From the NCBI RefSeq assembly GCF_900103005.1, contig NZ_FMWL01000001.1, positions 310,001-374,000 on the forward strand: a stretch of DNA of 64,000 nt, read 5' to 3'. The notes under the pieces were generated by a model. That model did not search any database and had not been told where the DNA came from. It saw nothing but the letters and a program-made list of their open reading frames with translations. The DNA comes from Acidaminobacter hydrogenoformans DSM 2784. Its GTDB lineage: Bacteria; Bacillota; Clostridia; Peptostreptococcales; Acidaminobacteraceae. Position numbers and translations under genes: made by a program. Shown here in pieces: positions 8,078-14,903 of the stretch (the stretch's first letter is position 1; each line of letters starts with the position of its first letter).

Positions 8078-9073
8078 TTACTTCTGTTTGTATCGTTTGC
8101 GATAGTCATTCAGGATCTGATCAGTGACTTTTATGACGTTCGCAGCGCTCTTAAGGTTCGCTGGACTTTTTTCATACCCGGCCATTTCGTTGACTATAGT
8201 CTGAATATAAGGCATTCCAACGTGTTCCGGTGGTGTAAACGAAATTTGTTTTTCGCCGTCCTTATTTACAATGGTGACCGGTCCGTAGCCTAAACCTTCA
8301 AAGGTCATTGTCCCCTGATCACCAATGATGCGAACATATTCCTCACTGATGTCCGAAACATAACACCATAAGCCGTTGCCTATGACGCCGCTTTCAAATT
8401 TAAAGTTTGCGGAAACTGTATCTTCAACGTCGTATAAACCGCCTAAATTTTCCGCAATGCCATTCGTTTCCACAATGGTGCCAAAGAAAAAATCAAGAAT
8501 ATCAAGAACATGAACGCCCATGTCTAAAAACTTGCCGCCGCCGGCAATGTCCGGCAACAACCGCCATGGTAAATTTTCTCTGTCAAAGTCCGTCTTTTCA
8601 GGCGGCATCAGCTGCCTGACTTCAACACAGCGAACCTGCCCAATGGTTTGGTTCTCAAGCAGTTCCTTTATCTTGATATACTTTTCCATACCCCTGCGAT
8701 AAAACGCCACATAAACCGGCAATCCTTTTTCATCTGCCTTTTCCATAATTTCAAGGCAGTCCTCATAGGTCTGAGCCATGGGCTTTTCAATATAAGGGAT
8801 TTTCCCAGCCTCCAGGCACCTCAAAGCGTAATCTTTGTGAAATTTAGGTGGGACTGGCAGATAAACTGCGTCAATTTCCGGATCCTTCAGCATTTCATCC
8901 ACGGAAGCATATACATGCTTAACATCATGACGCTTTGCGTAATCCTTTGCTTTTTCAGGATCGCGGCCATAAATACCCTTCAGTTCAGAGTGCTCTGATT
9001 TATACAGACCCGGGCCACTTTTAACTTCTGTGACCGAACCATGCCCAATCATACCCCAACAAATATTCTTCAA
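8078..9073 (-). CDS. Gfo/Idh/MocA family oxidoreductase
   Basis: This is a 331-residue NAD(P)-dependent sugar oxidoreductase. The N-terminal Rossmann motif is seen as WGMIGHGSVTEVKSG. The family signature EKPMAQTYEDC contains the catalytic-region Lys-Pro. The GGGKFLDMGVHVLDILDFFFG segment has the conserved Asp and His of the substrate site. The start is TTG at 9073, after AAGGAGGT; no ATG fits better. It is the first gene after the operator-bearing promoter at 9155-9183. A role in oxidising or epimerising a sugar acid is likely; the exact reaction cannot be read from sequence. Confidence 0.88.
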   Translation of the reverse strand: MKNICWGMIGHGSVTEVKSGPGLYKSEHSELKGIYGRDPEKAKDYAKRHDVKHVYASVDEMLKDPEIDAVYLPVPPKFHKDYALRCLEAGKIPYIEKPMAQTYEDCLEIMEKADEKGLPVYVAFYRRGMEKYIKIKELLENQTIGQVRCVEVRQLMPPEKTDFDRENLPWRLLPDIAGGGKFLDMGVHVLDILDFFFGTIVETNGIAENLGGLYDVEDTVSANFKFESGVIGNGLWCYVSDISEEYVRIIGDQGTMTFEGLGYGPVTIVNKDGEKQISFTPPEHVGMPYIQTIVNEMAGYEKSPANLKSAANVIKVTDQILNDYRKRYKQK

Positions 9074-9150
9074 AGCCTACCTCCTTAGGGTTCAGAAATC
9101 CGTGATTATTCTAATCCTTAAAAACACATTATCAGAATTGTTAAACTCAA

Positions 9151-9169
9151 TTACATACTACCATACAAG
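9151..9169 (-). promoter_or_regulatory. putative GntR-type operator, copy 2
   Basis: TTACATACTACCATACAAG is identical to 2154-2172. It again covers the -10 box of a minus-strand promoter. The two copies are seven kilobases apart and sit in front of the two catabolic transcription units, so co-regulation is likely. Confidence 0.7.
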
Positions 9170-9183
9170 AATGGCTGAGTCAA
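9155..9183 (-). promoter_or_regulatory. promoter of the Gfo/Idh - dlgD - TRAP - SDR operon
   Basis: The -35 box TTGACT (9178-9183) and -10 box TAGTAT (9155-9160) are separated by 17 bases on the minus strand. The geometry and the -10 are the same as in the uxuA promoter. Confidence 0.68.
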
Positions 9184-9238
9184 ACGACAGACTACCTTAA
9201 ATACACTATCGATTTAAAGTGTCGTTCTGACTGCATTT

Positions 9239-9709
9239 CTATTTAAACAAGGACATATGGAGCTTCATGACAATCTTGCGGACAGGCGCTGGTTCATTGA
9301 CTGCACAAGCAGGTCTATGAACGTCCCACGGGAAAAAAACGGCGAAGCAGCCTGGTGTCATATTCAAAAGCACTTCATTTTCAACATGGTCGTAAAACAG
9401 GATATCCCGTTCTTCAATATAACCTTCCTGTGAACCGAAGTTTCCAAGGTCAGGCACAAAGCCAATCAATTCGTTCCCCGCAGGTGAATATTGAAGATCC
9501 ACATAATTTTTGTGGACTTCCGGACGCTTGTTTTCCTTGTGATTTGTATTGGTGTCAATGACCTGCACGTACATCATTTTACCGTCAATTTCATAGACCC
9601 CTGCCTGCATTGCCAACATGTCGTTGTCTTTTAAATACGCGAGTGCCTTTCTGACCGGTTCTGGATAGGTTGATTCGCTGCCTGTGTTGTTTAAATTTCC
9701 AAAAATCAT
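9239..9709 (-). CDS. YhcH/YjgK/YiaL family protein
   Basis: This 156-residue cupin-like protein matches the YiaL/EbgC/YhcH family. Conserved segments are PEVHKNYVDLQY, GCFAVFFPWDVHRPA and KIVMKLH, including the His residues that face the barrel interior. Members are encoded next to sialate, gulonate or other sugar-acid genes and are thought to act on sugar anomers or intermediates. The biochemical role of YiaL is not firmly known. The ATG at 9709 follows GGAGG. It is directly downstream of the second dlgD-type gene, the same pairing as yiaK-yiaL. Confidence 0.88.
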   Translation of the reverse strand: MIFGNLNNTGSESTYPEPVRKALAYLKDNDMLAMQAGVYEIDGKMMYVQVIDTNTNHKENKRPEVHKNYVDLQYSPAGNELIGFVPDLGNFGSQEGYIEERDILFYDHVENEVLLNMTPGCFAVFFPWDVHRPACAVNEPAPVRKIVMKLHMSLFK

Positions 9710-9736
9710 GTGAATGCCTCCATTCTATTTTTGTTT

Positions 9737-10741
9737 TTATAATTTCAGGATTTTCTCCCAGACCTCTGGCACCACCTCGATGCCGTTTTCGAGCTGCTCC
9801 ATGCGTACCTTGAAGTCGCGTTCGCCGGGGTAGCGGGGGTGGGTTTCCGGGACCATCGGCATAGAGCTTTTGAGGTCCTGGATGACGGCTTCTATGACGT
9901 CGTCTGAATATTCAGGGGTGTTGAAGCGTCCCTGATCAATGGCTATGAAGACCTGGGACAGGCCATACTCTTCTTCACAGTTGCGGCCAATCTCGCCGGT
10001 GGTAAAGCCTGCGGACAGGAGGGCGGCGATCAGGTCCAGGGCTATGGACATGCTGGAGCCTTTCCAGTAGCCCGTTGGCAGGAGGCGGGCGGTTTTTTCG
10101 ATTTCGACCGGGTCGTCTGTCAAATTTCCGCTTGAATCGTAGCCGCCGGCGACGGGGAGCTTCTTCCCATGTAGTCTGGCCTCCTCAATCTTGCCATAGG
10201 AGAACTGGGACATGGCAAAGTCCACGACGACGTGGCGGCCGTCGCTGCGGGGGATGGCCAGGACAAAGGGGTTGTTGCCTATCTTTTTGTCCATGCCGCC
10301 CCAAACGGGCATGTTGGGCTGGGTGTTGGTCCAGCAGATCCCTACGCAGCCGGCGTCCGCGGCCTGCCAGCCGTAGGTGCCGCCGCGCATCCAGTGGTTG
10401 GTGTTGGCCATAGCCACGACACCGACGCCGTGGGTCTTTGCCATTTCGACCGCGCGGCCCATGGCAGCCCTGGCGTTTAAGACACCAATCCCAAGTCTGC
10501 CGTTCCAGCGTTCAAAGGCGCCGGCGCTGTGGATACATTCGGCCTTGGCATGGATGTCAATGTAGCCCTTGTCAATATACTGGATCAGGCGGGGAAAGCG
10601 GTTCACGCCATGGGTGTAAACGCCGTCCAGGCTGTTGCCGGCCATAATCTCGGCGGTGAGGGCCGCGTCTTGGGGGGCCAGGCTTCTGTTTTCAAGGATT
10701 TTTGTGAAGGTTTCAAGCATGGTTTTATAGGGAATGCGCAT
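9737..10741 (-). CDS. Ldh/MDH-2 family oxidoreductase, 2,3-diketo-L-gulonate reductase type (copy 2)
   Basis: This is a paralogue of 7036-8040. Both have 334 residues and align end to end almost without gaps, sharing NSLDGVY-HGVNRFPR, NTNHWMRGG-YGWQAA and EEYGLSQV-IAID. The His residues of THG and NHW are kept. Third-codon positions are visibly richer in G and C than in copy 1, so the copies differ in history or expression. The ATG at 10741 follows AAAGGAG. It precedes the YiaL gene and is read toward it. The pair may reduce related keto sugar acids of different chain or stereochemistry; this is inference. Confidence 0.88.
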   Translation of the reverse strand: MRIPYKTMLETFTKILENRSLAPQDAALTAEIMAGNSLDGVYTHGVNRFPRLIQYIDKGYIDIHAKAECIHSAGAFERWNGRLGIGVLNARAAMGRAVEMAKTHGVGVVAMANTNHWMRGGTYGWQAADAGCVGICWTNTQPNMPVWGGMDKKIGNNPFVLAIPRSDGRHVVVDFAMSQFSYGKIEEARLHGKKLPVAGGYDSSGNLTDDPVEIEKTARLLPTGYWKGSSMSIALDLIAALLSAGFTTGEIGRNCEEEYGLSQVFIAIDQGRFNTPEYSDDVIEAVIQDLKSSMPMVPETHPRYPGERDFKVRMEQLENGIEVVPEVWEKILKL

Positions 10742-10805
10742 GGATTGACTCCTTTCTTCTTCCTTTTTCCGGCTTTCTATTTTCTATTTTCTACTGGGGG
10801 CTGCC

Positions 10806-11309
10806 TTAAGCTTTTCCCATCTTGTCGCGATTGAACCTGAGGCTCTTGGAGGTCTGAGCGTGGTCGACGGCAAGGATCCCGTCCAGGTGGTCGTATTCGT
10901 GCTGAAGCAGCTCGGCGAGGTCGCCCTCCACTTCCAGGGTCTGTTCGTTCCAGTCGAGGTCCAGATACCGGAGTCTGACGCGTTTAAAGCGTCTCACCCA
11001 CACCTCAAGACCAGGGAAGCTGAAGCAGTCGTCCCAAACGTAGAAGGTCTCCTTGTCCATGGGTTCCAGAACCGGGTTGACCAGTACCGTCTCCTCACCC
11101 TCAATATTCATGTAAAGGATTCTGACAAGGGCATCAATTTGCGGCGCGGCTATAGCCCGGCCAAAGCCAATGTTCTTTCTGAAATTGAGGAGTGTATCCC
11201 TGAGATCCTCTGCGACGCTTGCCGCAAGTTCTTTTTCATCCTCTTCAATGGGGGCGCACTTGATCCTCAAGTGATCGTGGCCCAACAGCAGGATTTCTCG
11301 AATGGCCAT
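10806..11309 (-). CDS. peptide deformylase, divergent
   Basis: This protein should remove the formyl group from N-terminal Met of nascent proteins, or act on a related formyl substrate. It has 167 residues. The metal-binding HEYDH is intact in ELLQHEYDHLDGI. Motif 2, usually EGCLS, reads DDCFS and keeps the Cys ligand. Motif 1, usually GxGxAAPQ, reads GRAIAAPQ and lacks the second Gly. The ATG at 11309 follows AAAGGAG. It is placed one base after the stop of the GNAT gene and likely co-transcribed with it. It is probably a secondary deformylase (inference), since a housekeeping copy is normally elsewhere. Confidence 0.85.
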   Translation of the reverse strand: MAIREILLLGHDHLRIKCAPIEEDEKELAASVAEDLRDTLLNFRKNIGFGRAIAAPQIDALVRILYMNIEGEETVLVNPVLEPMDKETFYVWDDCFSFPGLEVWVRRFKRVRLRYLDLDWNEQTLEVEGDLAELLQHEYDHLDGILAVDHAQTSKSLRFNRDKMGKA

Positions 11310-11310
11310 T

Positions 11311-12168
11311 TTATTGCTCCTTTCTGAAGTTGTAGTGTCCCACGTGATCCACTGGAATGAATCCCAGTCTTTTATAGATTCTGCCGGCGCAAGGGTTGTC
11401 ATATTGAAGGGCAAAATCCCTGCCGGGTACAGCGAGCTGCTTGACAAGTCCGGCGACGCAGGCTGAGGCCATGCCCCGTCCTCTGAGCTCAGGCGTCGTG
11501 GCGACGCCTACAATCAAGGCATGCTGGGATGTTTCAAATTCACTTTGTGCGCAGGCTGCAATTTGTCCGTTCTTTCGAACCACAACGCCATGGCCTCGGC
11601 CACTGAGCAGTTTTTCCTCCATGACAGGCCTTGGCGTGAAGGAATGGAAGCAGCGTTGGTAGAGCGCTATGATCTCATCAAGATCTGACGTCATGAGTGG
11701 CTCAAGGTCGCAGATAATTTCTTTCTGAAGTTCCTTGGATGCAGCTGTTTCGGCAGACATTACGGAGATTTCCGCACCAACCGTATGACTGACAAAAAGA
11801 TCAAAGGGCGCTATGGCCTCGCAATAAGACATAGCTGCGATGAGCTGATTGAAGCCAATTCGTCTGACAGCTTCGGCAAAGGACTGCAGGCTTTCTTGTG
11901 GGGAACTTCCGTCCATGAGCTTTTGTGACATCATTAACTGAGCATTGCCGGAGCTGCGCTGTAAGAACGTTGCCAGCAAATTCCCACGGTCATCTCTTGC
12001 TGTAATGACACTGCGAAAGGTCTTCTCAGGATTCAGAAGGCCCAGCAAAATAAAGTAATGCCTTGCCGGATCGCACTGCGCGAAGCTCTGGAGCTCGCTC
12101 CACAAGCCACGGCGACTGACCTCACTTGCTTCAAGGATTTCTATGCTTAATTCTTTCAATTGCGACAT
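11311..12168 (-). CDS. GNAT family N-acetyltransferase
   Basis: The protein has 285 residues. The C-terminal half is a GNAT domain with acetyl-CoA motif A in VGVATTPELRGRGMASACVAGL and motif B region DNPCAGRIYKRLGF. The N-terminal half is less conserved and may be a degenerate second GNAT fold, a common two-domain layout. The ATG at 12168 follows GGGGTGAG. The stop is adjacent to the peptide deformylase start. The substrate cannot be told from sequence. Confidence 0.82.
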   Translation of the reverse strand: MSQLKELSIEILEASEVSRRGLWSELQSFAQCDPARHYFILLGLLNPEKTFRSVITARDDRGNLLATFLQRSSGNAQLMMSQKLMDGSSPQESLQSFAEAVRRIGFNQLIAAMSYCEAIAPFDLFVSHTVGAEISVMSAETAASKELQKEIICDLEPLMTSDLDEIIALYQRCFHSFTPRPVMEEKLLSGRGHGVVVRKNGQIAACAQSEFETSQHALIVGVATTPELRGRGMASACVAGLVKQLAVPGRDFALQYDNPCAGRIYKRLGFIPVDHVGHYNFRKEQ

Positions 12169-12212
12169 GTCTCACCCCGAAGTTATGACTTGAAGGTTTA
12201 AAGCGCTGCACA

Positions 12213-12218
12213 ATTATA
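12213..12218 (-). promoter_or_regulatory. candidate -10 box for the GNAT-deformylase pair
   Basis: TATAAT on the minus strand lies 45 bases before the GNAT start. No good -35 box is present at the usual distance, so the call is tentative. Confidence 0.35.
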
Positions 12219-12261
12219 TGTTACCCCTTTTTGATGGAGACGGACACAACATTTTGGGCAT

Positions 12262-12314
12262 GTTGGTTGGGGACAGGGACATGCTGCGCGAATGGTTGGG
12301 GACTGTCCCCAACC
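12262..12314. repeat. GGGGACAGGG-family repeat, copy 1
   Basis: This holds TTGGGGACAGGGAC followed by a perfect palindrome with arms GGTTGGGGAC (12294-12303) and GTCCCCAACC (12305-12314) around one T. It is one of several dispersed intergenic copies. It carries no coding potential. Confidence 0.75.
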
Positions 12315-12345
12315 GAGTTCCCATTAACGCCCAGCTCTACTTAGG

Positions 12346-12383
12346 CGAAAAAAAGCCGCTCCGGCATCAACCGTGCGGCTTTT
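12346..12383 (-). terminator. rho-independent terminator after the DUF438 gene
   Basis: AAAAGCCGC and GCGGCTTTT arms form a stem. On the minus strand the second arm runs into TTTTTTT. It lies 38 bases past the stop at 12421. Confidence 0.8.
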
Positions 12384-12420
12384 ATTAAGCTTTCTTTTGT
12401 TATGCTTAAAAGTTTTCCAT

Positions 12421-13689
12421 TCAAAAATTTTCAGAAAGCAAACGTTTTTGGCCTTCGATCGCTTTTAGAGGTGCAATATTTTGTGTGACTTCAAGGGTTC
12501 CAAGATATTCGCCCTGTTCTCCGCGGACGGCAAAATAGCGGATATAGATCATGGCGTCCCCCATCTGGATCCAGAAATGCTCGTGATCTTTGCGGCCAGC
12601 CTTAAAGGCTTCAAGGATGGTTTCAACCACGTGAACGCTTGACGGCGGATGACAGTTCTGTACGGAGCGTCCTATAACGGATTTGGTGCGCGGGAAGATC
12701 CGCTCTGCGGACTGGGAAAAGTATTTGACGTTGTCGTCCTTGTCAATGAAGGTCATGTCGATTGGGAGCGTATTGAGAATCCGGGTCAGCTCATCCACCT
12801 TGAGAATACCTGTTTCCATGCGGATCAGCCCATCTGCCGCGTTTGAAACAGCCTCAGCCGCGTTGCCTTCACCCGGCGCGCCAAATGGAATCATTCTTGA
12901 AGGCGACCACTTGGCTTCCGGACTCACAATGCAATAACCTATTTCATCACTGTCCAGGGCGATCTCTACCCATTCATCCTCTGTCAGTGTTTCGAGGAGC
13001 ATTGGGATCAGGATGGATTCTTCTTTAAAAATCATGTCGAGAATTTTGGTGTTCATGGCTTCAGCGGCTGCCTTGAGATCTTCCACCGTTCCATCCGGAC
13101 TGTTCAGTAGTGCTTTAAAGCCCTTGATCATCACCCGAATCTCATCATCCACACCCCACATGACTTTTGGCGGTGCTGTAATGCCGTACTTCTCCATATA
13201 TGGGAATAAGATGTTCTCTTTTCTGCTGTAATGCTTATCAATATCCAAGAGCAGATTGACGTCCTCGAGCAATTCATAACGGCGTTCTGCCAGAGTTTCC
13301 TCCGTCAGGGCCGCGACTTTTGGCATCAGCGTATTCTTGAGCAGGTTCTCAATGGCGAAGTTTTCTTCCCTCAACACACGGACCGGATGCCCCGGCTTTT
13401 CCTCTTCCTTGGAGGTGGTGTGAATCTGAGTTACAGCGCCTCTGAAAATCTCAGCATGAACGTCGCAAAGTTTTTGAATCTCTTCAACGGCCATGCCCTC
13501 AGCGACGAGACCAGACTCCATTTCAGAGATCTCACTGGCGGACACGCCTTCAATCAGCTTGGCAAATTCTTCCTTGACTTCTGCAGGATCCTTGCCGTCG
13601 TGCAGCTGCAGGATAATCTCTTTCAGCACCTTCTGCCGCTGTTCCTTATTGCTCTTCATGTTGCTGCGGTTGTCAATGTACTCGCTCAA
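12421..13689 (-). CDS. DUF438 / hemerythrin HHE / PAS domain protein
   Basis: The 422-residue cytoplasmic protein has three parts. DUF438 covers about residues 10-85 (QRQKVLKEIILQLHDGKDPAEVKEEF). A hemerythrin-like HHE helical bundle covers about 100-230, with the ligand motifs ENLLKN, DKHYSRKENILFPYMEK and KEESILIPMLLE. A PAS domain occupies the C-terminus (LNTLPIDMTFIDKDDNVKYFSQSAERIFPR). The family is common in anaerobes and is thought to sense oxygen, nitric oxide or redox state through a di-iron or haem site. The TTG at 13689 gives MSEYIDNR and lies eight bases after AAGGAGG; a TTG two codons upstream is too close to that site. It is downstream of the D-glutamate cyclase-like gene. Confidence 0.88.
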   Translation of the reverse strand: MSEYIDNRSNMKSNKEQRQKVLKEIILQLHDGKDPAEVKEEFAKLIEGVSASEISEMESGLVAEGMAVEEIQKLCDVHAEIFRGAVTQIHTTSKEEEKPGHPVRVLREENFAIENLLKNTLMPKVAALTEETLAERRYELLEDVNLLLDIDKHYSRKENILFPYMEKYGITAPPKVMWGVDDEIRVMIKGFKALLNSPDGTVEDLKAAAEAMNTKILDMIFKEESILIPMLLETLTEDEWVEIALDSDEIGYCIVSPEAKWSPSRMIPFGAPGEGNAAEAVSNAADGLIRMETGILKVDELTRILNTLPIDMTFIDKDDNVKYFSQSAERIFPRTKSVIGRSVQNCHPPSSVHVVETILEAFKAGRKDHEHFWIQMGDAMIYIRYFAVRGEQGEYLGTLEVTQNIAPLKAIEGQKRLLSENF

Positions 13690-13710
13690 AATCAATCTCC
13701 TCCTTCAACA

Positions 13711-14610
13711 TTAGAAATAAATGCCAATCATCCCATGCACCGCCATGATGACGCTTTGGTTTTCTTCGTAGCTGTAACCGTCCACAGTGGTCTGTCTGAG
13801 TTTGGTGGCGCCGTCTACAGCCCCCATGTCGACCATGGTATGGAGGAGCTCCGAGGCGGTTTCAGGGGGAATCAAGAGGTTTTTTCCGCTAAGCAGGGAC
13901 AGGGCCCCTATGAGGACGTAAGCCCCCCAATTTGAGACCGACGCGGGCATCAATACGTCCGCCGCTGTGACGGCAGCGATGACGTCGCCTTTGGGCACCT
14001 GCTTGATGATCTTTTCGTAAAGGCGCCCCATGCCAATTTCGTTGCCGCCGTCGCCAATGGCCAAGGTTGGCTTTTGATCACAAGCGGCGAGTTCGAAGAA
14101 AAGGTCAAGGGAGGGCGTCAGGTCGGATAGGATTTCGCCGCGCATGGAGTGGCAGTGACCATCGGCAGCCTTTCCTGGGCGCTCAATGGCAAAGATCAGG
14201 TCGGGTTCAAAGTCCGTGTACAGGCGTATCAGCTCCGCAGCCTTCGAGTCCGGCACGAAGGGGTGGACCTCAGCGCTCATGCCAAGGTGCGTCCGGCCCA
14301 TTTCAAGGAGTGTGGACGAATGTGTGTCCGTGGCATAAGCCACCTGCTGGCCAAGGAGTTCAAGGGCTTTGCCAACCGCCAGTGCCCCCGGCGGCCCGTC
14401 TGTCTCTCCAAGCTCTGCGCCGCGCACTGGAAAGCCTGTCAGGATCAAAGTTTTCTTTGCGGAAATGAGACTTTTCGCAGCTTCAAGGTAAGCGCCGGGG
14501 ATGTCAAGGCCGCCCAGCCCGCGGCTTTCCAAGCGTTCATAGGCCAGGGCTTCAAGCGCCGCAATGGTTTGCGTCTGCCCGGTTGTGAGATGAAATATTT
14601 CAGTTGACAT
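13711..14610 (-). CDS. D-glutamate cyclase-like protein (DUF4392)
   Basis: This 299-residue protein matches DUF4392, the C-terminal domain of animal D-glutamate cyclase, which converts D-glutamate to 5-oxo-D-proline. Family motifs visible are LTGFPV, ETDGPPGALAVGKAL, ERPGKAADGHCHSMRG and IGDGGNEIGMG. The animal protein carries an extra N-terminal region absent here, so this is a stand-alone domain. The ATG at 14610 follows AAGGGGG. A physiological role in D-amino-acid turnover, for instance from peptidoglycan, is inferred. A candidate promoter is at 14689-14717. Confidence 0.82.
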   Translation of the reverse strand: MSTEIFHLTTGQTQTIAALEALAYERLESRGLGGLDIPGAYLEAAKSLISAKKTLILTGFPVRGAELGETDGPPGALAVGKALELLGQQVAYATDTHSSTLLEMGRTHLGMSAEVHPFVPDSKAAELIRLYTDFEPDLIFAIERPGKAADGHCHSMRGEILSDLTPSLDLFFELAACDQKPTLAIGDGGNEIGMGRLYEKIIKQVPKGDVIAAVTAADVLMPASVSNWGAYVLIGALSLLSGKNLLIPPETASELLHTMVDMGAVDGATKLRQTTVDGYSYEENQSVIMAVHGMIGIYF

Positions 14611-14688
14611 GGATCCGTGCCCCCTTCGATAGGCGTTGACGTTTTTGATCTATTTGGGCGTTATGTCTTACGCGGATTCTTTATCTAT

Positions 14689-14717
14689 ATTTTACCTCTT
14701 CCAATTTGTGAAAACAA
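14689..14717 (-). promoter_or_regulatory. candidate promoter of the DUF4392 gene
   Basis: TTGTTT (14712-14717) and TAAAAT (14689-14694) are spaced by 17 bases on the minus strand. The match to consensus is moderate. Confidence 0.4.
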
Positions 14718-14770
14718 GGACAATCGGCTTGCAAACGTTGATCCGACTGAATCCTACACGTTTTTGTTTG

Positions 14771-14810
14771 TTGGGGGACAGGGACATGTGGTTGGGGACT
14801 GGGCCGCGCT
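14771..14810. repeat. GGGGACAGGG/GGGGACTGGG-family repeat, copy 2
   Basis: TTGGGGGACAGGGACATG is followed by GGTTGGGGACTGGGCCGCG. The unit lies in the 293-base divergent gap between the DUF4392 and lipoprotein genes. Apart from this repeat and the two candidate promoters, nothing else is seen in that gap. Confidence 0.75.
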
Positions 14811-14826
14811 ACAGCATGAAACTTTT

Positions 14827-14854
14827 TTGAATTTCTGACGTCTAAGACTATATC
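14827..14854 (+). promoter_or_regulatory. candidate promoter of the lipoprotein gene
   Basis: TTGAAT (14827-14832) and TATATC (14849-14854) are separated by 16 bases. A small AACCGT/ACGGTT hairpin follows at about 14865-14878, between the promoter and the ribosome binding site. Confidence 0.45.
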
Positions 14855-14903
14855 CGAAAACAACCGTCAACGGTTTTCCAAAATGCTAAAGGAGACTTAG
14901 ACT

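Noticed and set aside
14617-14838. 73-codon plus-strand frame before the lipoprotein gene
   Set aside because: It runs through a dispersed repeat and a promoter, lacks a ribosome binding site and shows no family signature.
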